This document shows positions 57,612 to 64,000 of a stretch of DNA of 64,000 nucleotides, piece after piece. Both the position numbers and the translations under genes were made by a program. Under the pieces are notes generated by a model. That model was not told where the DNA came from and searched no databases. It worked only from the letters and a program-made list of their open reading frames with translations. Source of the DNA: Laccaria trichodermophora (taxonomy: Eukaryota; Basidiomycota; Agaricomycetes; Agaricales; Hydnangiaceae); contig JACTVC010000020.1 in NCBI GenBank assembly GCA_018417955.1, forward strand, positions 372,001-436,000, written 5' to 3'. How positions within the stretch are numbered: the first letter of the stretch is position 1; the number at the start of each line of letters is the position of its first letter.

Positions 57612-58485
57612 ATGGACGCTCATCAAATTGGACCCTCTGTTCCCATCGTTGATCACTTGAACTACACTGCCAGAGTATGCGACTACGTGCGGCTCAGCAT
57701 CCCCAAGAATCTCATGGAAGGCGCGCCATCTGAACAATGTGGCGAAAAAGTTATCTTCGGCTTCATCCGCAGAACGCTCATAGGCTCATTCAACCCTATG
57801 GGCGAAGTCGAACCTATCGACCCGGTCAACCCTGTTCTGGATATCTACCGTCACGTTGTTCTGGACGAGCAGGAAGGATTCCAGACTCGCGACGGTCTCT
57901 CCAAGGAATCACTTATTCCAATTCCAACGCTCTCTGCATCGTTTCCAGAACCTACCCCTGAGTTGTTTGGAACCCCCCTCAAAGTCGGCGGATGGAAATG
58001 CGGAAGAACGTCGTGGCTCAATGTTGTACCTCTAAGAATCAAGATGCCCCAGGGCAGTAGTGTGAGTCGTCTCCAGAGTCCCCTATTTCGTTCATCTGGG
58101 TCTGACTGCGTTGAAGTACAGGAATTTTGACCCTCCTATCAAAATATCTGTAGATGAACTTCGCCAAATAGACGCTTATCGGCGCTCCATTCCCGCCCTG
58201 CACACCTTAGGTTTCGATGATCTCGACACACTGGCCGTCAATGAGGCTATACGAGCGATTACTATACCCATGTATGATGGTTCTGATTCTTCAGGGTCGA
58301 CTGCGGACCCCCCAACTTTGAAGGAAGAGCTGGCCATGTTGGCCATGTACAGTCTACCTCCCATAAAACGGATGTGGGCGAAGGAGTTGGACAAGGTTTT
58401 GAAGCGGGAGCAGGAAGAGATGGTGCTCATGCGCAATGAGAAGTTAGATGCCTGGTTCAAGGGATTGCCCAGTCCACCAGTTTGA
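57612..58485 (+). CDS. Unrecognised duplicated gene family, copy 2
   Basis: Two exons (57612-58061, 58117-58485) give about 272 residues, starting MDAHQIGPSVPIVDHLNYTA. The most diverged of the three copies: it has MGEVEPIDPVNP for MEVGPIDTVNP, SLPPIKRMWAKE for GIPCMGQMWAKE, and ends at SPPV. Its intron has the best donor (GTGAGT). The reading frame is intact, so it may be functional. Non-coding flanks are shared with the other copies. Confidence 0.7.
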
Positions 58486-59172
58486 AGGAATGACGACCTT
58501 TGCAATTTGTGTACATGTACCAGTAGTGATTTAGTAGTGATGCTTACAAGGATTGCTTTCACTCAAGACAATGTAGAGCATAGTAAATTACATAAATAAC
58601 ATGTGAAAGTACATCTGTAGAAAAACTAATTCTTGGGCATCGTTATGTACAGTACAGCTGGTTTCACGATAGCCCGTTTCGCCAAAAATACACATAGGTG
58701 GACTTTGAAATCAATTTGAAATGCCTAATTTTAGTCTGGCAGGGGCTGACCAGTACAGTGAATCAGCAGCCACGGAATAGCACGATATTGGACACTTGCG
58801 TGGAGGAGGCGGTCGTTGGGCGGTCGACAACTTTCTTGTGCCTATCAAAGAGTTCAGTGAGCTTCCCTGTCTCCATTTCGTGGAAGGGAAGTTGGCTGAG
58901 TGTCATGTTGCTACACACACGTAGAGTACTTCGAGAGCTATACTTGCTTGTCTGATGACAATGTTTGTGCGGCAATGCTAGTTTCGAGGAGATAGTGTGT
59001 CAGCGGTCACGTGGTTGCACTACCTGTCTTAGTGTTTAACGTTTAACGTAAGTATGGCCATGGTCTCCCCATCTCGACACCGGCCGCTACGAATTCGTCG
59101 GGGTGAAAAGGGCGCACCGCCCCTCCGATTCAAGACCGCTTCTATTCTAGTCTTCAGACAAGCTCTTGGACT

Positions 59173-60056
59173 ATGGACGCTCATCAAATTGGACCCTCTG
59201 TTCCCATCGTCGATCACTTGAACTTTACTGCCAGGGCATGCAGCTACGTGCGGCTCAGTATCCCCAAGAATCCCATCGAAGGCGCGCCATCTGAGCAATG
59301 TGGCGAAAAAGTTATCTTCGGCTTTGTCCGCAGAACGGTCATAGGCTCAGTCAACCCTATGGAAGTCGGACCTATCGACACAGTCAATCCTATTCTGGAT
59401 ATTTACCGTCACGTTGTTCTGGACGAGCAGGAAGGATTCCAGACTCGCGACGGTCTCCCAAAAGAATCGCTCATTCCAATTCCAACGCTCTCTGCATCGT
59501 CTCAAGAACCTACCCCTGAGCTGTTTGGAACCCCCCTCGAACTGGGCGGATGGAAATGCGGAAGAACGTCGTGGCTCAACGTTGTACCTGTAAAAATCAA
59601 GATGCCCCAGGGCAGTAGCGTTGAGTCGCCTCCAGAGTCCCCTATTTCGTTCATCTGGGTCTGATCGCTTTGAAGTACAGGAATTTTGACCCTCCTATCA
59701 AAATATCTGTAGATGAACTTGGCCAGATAGACGCTTACCGACGCTCTATTCCCGCCCTGCACACCTTAGGTTTCGATGATCCCGACACACTTGCTCTCAA
59801 TGAGGTTAAACGAGCGATTACTATACCAGTGTATGATGGTTCTGATTCTTCAGGCTCGACTGCGGACCCCCTAACTTTGAAGGAAGAGCTGGCCATGTTG
59901 GCCATGTACGGTATACCATGCATGGGACAGATGTGGGCGAAGGAGTTGGACAAGGTTTTGAAGCGGGAGCAGGAAGAATTGGCGCTTATGCGCAATGAGA
60001 AGTTAGATGCCTGGTTCCAGGGATTGCCCAGTCCACCAGTCAGTCCACCAGTCTGA
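59173..60056 (+). CDS. Unrecognised duplicated gene family, copy 3
   Basis: Two exons (59173-59619, 59676-60056) give about 275 residues. It is nearly identical to copy 1 in the coding part (MDAHQIGPSVPIVDHLNFTA, VKIKMPQGSS, NFDPPIKISVDELGQIDAYR), yet its upstream flank resembles copy 2. It ends with a doubled SPPVSPPV. It lies about 460 bp upstream of ATX1, on the same strand. No function is assigned. Confidence 0.72.
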
Positions 60057-60515
60057 AGGAATGCCGACCTTTGCCATTTGTGTACCAGTAGCGATCCTTA
60101 ACAGGATTGCTTTCACTAGAGACAATGTAGAGCGCATAGTATATTGAATAAGATGTGTACTCAGGACATCTGTAAAAAAAACTGCAATATCCAAGCAATA
60201 TCTAAATTCTTGGGCATCAGGGATGATTAATGATTCTCTGCCACGGAATATAACTGCATCATCTTTCCCCCCGTTGTTTTGCCGTTTTGACTCGGAATAT
60301 GTAGAGAACTGGTTTGCTATTGCTAATCTAATACGCATCGTCTTCGGATTGGGATGGCAACGATCAATTGCGTCACGATTCACAAGTTGCTTGGTCAGTT
60401 GTATCCTTCTCCACCAATCCTCCACCATCGACCTACAACTTTACCGTTCGAAGGCACCATCGGAACCAACCTCAAGCGATTCAATACGTTGAATACTACA
60501 ACTGAATCATAAACG

Positions 60516-60992
60516 ATGTCGACGACGGTAGGCTGTTGCCTCTTTCGCGAGCCCAACTCATGATCATCCCCAACTGTCCGTCGACGATGATCTAGGCTGA
60601 ACAGAAATATAAATTCGACGTAAAGGTCAGGCCCCCCGTCGCGATCGGGTTTTTCAATGCTAACCTTTCAGAACGGCTATAGATGACCTGCGGCGGGTGC
60701 TCTGGAGCCGTTACCCGTGTACTCGAGAAGGCGAAAGCAGATGGTTCGTATTGGCGATGCGATGTTGTGCTTGCAATTATCTATTGGCATGACTCGCAGG
60801 TGTTACGGATTTCAGCGTAGATCTCGCAAAGCAGGAGGTTCTCGTAACCGGAACGCTGCCTTACGACGACGTGCTCGCGAGGATCAAGAAGACAGGGAAA
60901 GAGGTCAGTTAGATCGATTATCTTGTTTGAAAGAATGACAGAGGATCCATGTTGTGCAGGTTCGGTCGGGTAGCATTGTTGAACCGGCTTGA
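60516..60992 (+). CDS. ATX1: Copper chaperone ATX1
   Basis: Five exons (60516-60527, 60596-60625, 60683-60743, 60800-60903, 60960-60992) give 79 residues: MSTTAEQKYKFDVKMTCGGC, then SGAVTRVLEKAKADGVTDFS, VDLAKQEVLVTGTLPYDDVL and ARIKKTGKEV. The MTCGGC motif is the Cu(I)-binding MxCxxC loop and the KTGKE lysines match the docking face used with Ccc2-type ATPases. It ferries copper in the cytosol to the secretory pathway. Two of the exons are only 12 and 30 nt. The start and first exons were chosen because they restore the N-terminal strand before MTCGGC. Confidence 0.93.
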
Positions 60993-61338
60993 AATACGGG
61001 TGTTGTAATATATTTGAAGAAATGCTGGCCATGTATGTGTAGATAAGACAATGAAGTACTTTGGAGTGTACTAGCGCGTGAAAACTCTAGAAAGAGTAGT
61101 GGCTCAGGGCTGTATCTCCAAAAAGCGCCGCTTCGTAGTGCTAATCCCCGCATCCGGCGCTTTTGGACAAATTTGACGACAGTTAGATAGATTTGCTGAT
61201 CTCGTACCACCAGGTAGAAAAATCAATTTCTCCGACTGAAGGTGAGAGGGACACAGATTGGCCTATAGCATCTTGGTCGGCATTGGGAGGGGCCAGCGAC
61301 ATTATGTGAACTTACGTCAATGTTAAAATTGCGTGTGC

Positions 61339-61848
61339 CTTCAAAATTCTCGCCTTCCTTTGCTCAAACGTCTCGCCAGCAAATTGGGGTTCCTCTTTCA
61401 CGGTTATCCTGTATTTCGCTATAAACATTGTGAGAATGGCTATGCCCTCCGTTTCAAAAAATCTAGGACACGGAGCTGTCAGTCCATGGATGGTAACTTA
61501 TAGAAACAGGGGATAACAAACTTCCGTCCGATACATGCGCGAGGACCTGCATTCCATTTTAGCCGATAGCACGCAGTGCGTGGCGAGGAAGGCTTACCGA
61601 CGCTAAACGTAATGAATGCATCGCGTGGCCAATCGGGATTCAAGAAGCGTGACGGCTTGAACGCATTGGGGTCCCCAGTACCGCGCTGAATATCAATTAG
61701 TCCGCCGGTAAAAAAAGAATACTCAGAAGTAAAGCGTACTATTATAATGGACTCCAGGGATGCTTATTTGGAGTTGTGTTCCTTGGGAACAGGGATGGTA
61801 GTCTTTTCACCACGGATGTTACTCGCGTTCAAGGTAGTATCCTCTGCG
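61339..61848 (-). pseudogene. Cytochrome P450 fragment (heme-binding end only)
   Basis: On the minus strand the text EDTTLNASNIRGEKTTIPVP, then GTQLQISIPGVHYN, GDPNAFKPSRFLNPDWPRDA, FITFSVGPRACIGRKFFETE and GIAILTMFIAKYRITVKEEP is the C-terminal quarter of a fungal P450, including the FxxGxRxCxGR heme loop (Cys codon at 61532-61534). A one-base loss between IPVPK and GTQLQ breaks the frame. The segment after HYN is also interrupted. The N-terminal three quarters (ER anchor, I-helix, ExxR) are not found upstream. This looks like a truncated dead copy, perhaps left by a duplication. Confidence 0.75.
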
Positions 61849-62008
61849 CTTTGTTTCACGATGTAAGTAGCCTTGTTCAGGGACAATGCTAGCATCAGCG
61901 TCGTTAAAAAAAAACTCAGCCTTTATCACTCACAACTGGGTATAAACGCAATGTTTCATAGAATATGCTTCAAATCTAGGTCGTCGTCTACGACACCTGA
62001 CTTTATAT

Positions 62009-62675
62009 TTATGTACCATATCTATTACTATAATAGGATATATTTGCATATATATTCAGTGCGATTCTCATCTCTTCACTGTAAGGGCCTATTAACCAAT
62101 GGACCACCAGGAAAAAGCGGTGGCCCTCCAATAGCTGTCTGTAACCGAAACCTTTGTAATCTTTGTCAGGCTGCATGGCGCTATTAGTATGGTGCTGATC
62201 AACCTCGACCTTTGAGCGAGCGAGCAACCGAGCATCACCACAAATGACAGGATATTTCCATGCATGCCTCAATGGCAGGTACCAGGTCTCTGGTCTAACT
62301 TGTTCTTCAACATCTTTCATGGGCACGGAAACTATGTCGGCAATGATGATCGTGCCAGAATTGCACTGCGCCACTTGAACCACCCCATAAATTTTTTCGT
62401 AATTGAAATACGTTTCTGTAGCTATCGTGAGCTTGGCGGTATTGTGACGATAGACGCCCGATGGACCAACAAAATTACATACCTGGGGAAAGGCTTTTAA
62501 CGTCGAACTCCTGATACTTCATCCCCGTTTTGCATACTAAACCATCTGGAGGAACGACCAAAACCGTAGCTTGGATTACTCCGTTATCTGGAACTTGCTG
62601 TCTCACAGGGGGGTCGGGGGTGGGGTCGGGGGTGGGTGCGGCTGCTTTGGAGCGGCGTTGAAGGAGGAAAGACAT
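62009..62675 (-). CDS. Unrecognised two-exon protein
   Basis: Exons 62483-62675 and 62009-62421 join in phase through a GTATGT...AG intron to give about 201 residues. The N-terminus has a PTPDPTPDPP repeat after MSFLLQRRSKAAA. The body reads GVIQATVLVVPPDGLVCKTG, ATETYFNYEKIYGVVQVAQC, GTIIIADIVSVPMKDVEEQV and RQLLEGHRFFLVVHWLIGPY. I do not recognise it. Long, coherent text across the splice supports a gene, but the AT-rich 3' end (IALNIYANISYYSNRYGT) may be readthrough into flank. Confidence 0.5.
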
Positions 62676-63121
62676 GGTGCGTGATGTTTGATTTTTTCCC
62701 TGAGCTGTAGAAGTGAACAGCGTTTACAGGGTTGGACGTTGAGGTTAGAGGTTGATTCATCAAAATTTGTATCATGGAGCCGCAGAATAGGGGAACTCAA
62801 ACTATAAACTTGAGTACTTGAGTACCCCTATTCAGCCTCGACGAATATATGACCCCTTGCTGGATGTCAACTTGATGTCAACTGCATGCATCATCTGGAC
62901 AGACCTTGCGACATACTGCAAGGGTCGTCGCGTCTGAGGATTTCAACCCTTTCTTCGGCTTTCTTCAAACTTTCAACTGTACATGAATTCTGGTTCTTGA
63001 CTCTTGAGCAACGGATTATTGATCACCATCTTCAGGATCAAGACGATGAGGACGTATGAACGTTTGACCACGATCTCCACCCTATTTATTGAATGTTAGA
63101 CGAGTCTCACAGAAGTTACAG
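62676..63121. other. Intergenic region
   Basis: It holds the likely promoter of the minus-strand two-exon gene and the 3' flank of the O-methyltransferase. No other feature is seen. Confidence 0.5.
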
Positions 63122-64000
63122 CTAGGCGTATCTCCTTGTTTTGGGTAGCCGATATTCCATGGCTCCCATATCACCAAGATCCCAAACTCTCTCAAAATGC
63201 AAACCCGACTCATTGCCAAGCCTAATAAAATCACTGAGGGTGCGCGTGCCCATGCTGTTGCACGCGACCATCAAGTGAATGTCGAGTGCGTACTGTCGGA
63301 TCCTCCCCTCCCCAAAATTAGGCAGAAGGGGCTCGGGTGCTGTCTGAAATAAAGCAGGCGAGTTGTCGGCAAGGTCATCGGTGTTCTGCAAAATGTATTC
63401 CTCTGTTTCAGGCATCGTGAGCACCTGTGCAATGCCGCTATGCAAACCCGGTGGTCACTCACGGACAAGAAGGCGACTATGTGGGCCCATTGCTTTTCGC
63501 ACCCCGGTTAAAATTTTGATGCTATCGGCATCAGGCCAATCATGGCTGGGAATATGGTCGGGTGAGTTGTCTGTATTGCGGCGAAAGACGTGCGCCTACA
63601 TGACGTTCTTCAGCTATGATGAGTGAGAATAAGGTGAGAACTCAGTCAACAAAAGTCTCAAGATCTTACAATGTAAACATCACAATTTTGGGCGGGAGAC
63701 TCACTCAAGAAGTCAAGGGGTTGGAACTCGACTCTGTTTTCTCTGATAGCTTCTGGACAGTTTCGCGGCCAAAAGTCGTCCTTGGCTTGTAGAATCCGAT
63801 CAGGCAGATCTTGTAATATTAATTGCAAGGTCGGGAATTGTTTCGCCAGTCGGATTATTATGTCTCCAATTCCGCCGCCAACGTCGCAAACGGAAGCGCC
63901 GTGACGTAGTTCTCCCCATGGGTACACTGTCGGCAAATATCAGCAATGTTGCGGGAACGACTGTAACGAAATTTTTTGGACCTTGGGTGAGAGCGTATGC
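63122..64000 (-). CDS. SAM-dependent O-methyltransferase (COMT-like), 5' end outside the window
   Basis: The minus-strand gene enters from the right edge. The SAM-binding motif VCDVGGGIGDIIIRLAKQFP is followed by LQLILQDLPDRILQAK and RVEFQPLDFLSESPAQNCDV, as in fungal and plant family-2 O-methyltransferases. A later exon gives DWPDADSIKILTGVRKAMGP, where the preceding His-Asp-Trp region carries the catalytic His, and the last exon NSMGTRTLSDFIRLGNESGL ends at RRYA, stop at 63122. An intron near 63425-63467 starting GTCCGT removes an in-frame TGA. The substrate would be a phenolic or other small metabolite hydroxyl, not determinable here. Confidence 0.85.

Overview
The window is nuclear DNA of a filamentous fungus, most probably an Agaricomycete (Basidiomycota). 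The grounds are dense genes with many 45-70 bp GT-AG introns, micro-exons (including a ribosomal-protein gene whose first coding exon is only the ATG), and a full set of fungal housekeeping genes. The species cannot be told from the sequence alone. Gene models were built by hand from reading frame, splice sites and remembered family motifs; no database search was possible.

Left arm (1-18.9 kb), ordinary gene-rich DNA: the 3' end of an unknown gene; an SH3-domain protein; an FGGY-family sugar kinase (10 exons, one GC-AG intron); ribosomal protein eS25; glucosidase II beta subunit (11 exons); a BAHD-like HxxxD acyltransferase; ERG2 sterol isomerase; a PHO80-like cyclin; and a 775-residue unrecognised protein.

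Middle (about 18.9-39.0 kb), a transposable-element island that starts roughly 20 bp upstream of that last gene's start codon. Most of it is strongly CpG-depleted. It holds an inverted-repeat element with a TA-flanked MITE in one arm, a CAGTG-ended terminal-inverted-repeat element, 205-bp dispersed repeats, minisatellites, three copies (one split) of a 319-bp LTR, and a decayed transposase-like gene beside 33-bp terminal inverted repeats. A young, CpG-rich LTR element (24095-29009) is nested inside. Its two 508-bp LTRs look identical, it has a 5-bp target duplication, and it carries one long ORF of about 1249 codons with internal repeats and no recognisable gag, protease, reverse transcriptase or integrase. 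This orphan-ORF retroelement is the best candidate for something undescribed.

Right arm (39.0-64 kb), gene-rich again: SWD1 (COMPASS subunit), TTI2, a small conserved-looking unknown protein, a secreted-type ORF joined to a duplicated and frameshifted part of calcineurin B, the intact calcineurin B gene (CNB1), the mitochondrial tRNA-modification GTPase MSS1/MnmE, three copies of an unrecognised gene family interleaved with the lysophospholipid acyltransferase ALE1 and the copper chaperone ATX1 (with a duplicated ATX1 5' region), a decayed cytochrome P450 fragment, an unknown two-exon gene, and an O-methyltransferase that runs off the right edge.

Functional links are the usual ones for a fungal chromosome: neighbours serve unrelated pathways (ER glycoprotein processing, sterol synthesis, phosphate/cell-cycle cyclin signalling, histone methylation, PIKK assembly, calcium signalling, mitochondrial tRNA modification, phospholipid remodelling, copper delivery), and no biosynthetic cluster is evident. 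The acyltransferase, P450 remnant and O-methyltransferase are types seen in secondary metabolism but are far apart here.
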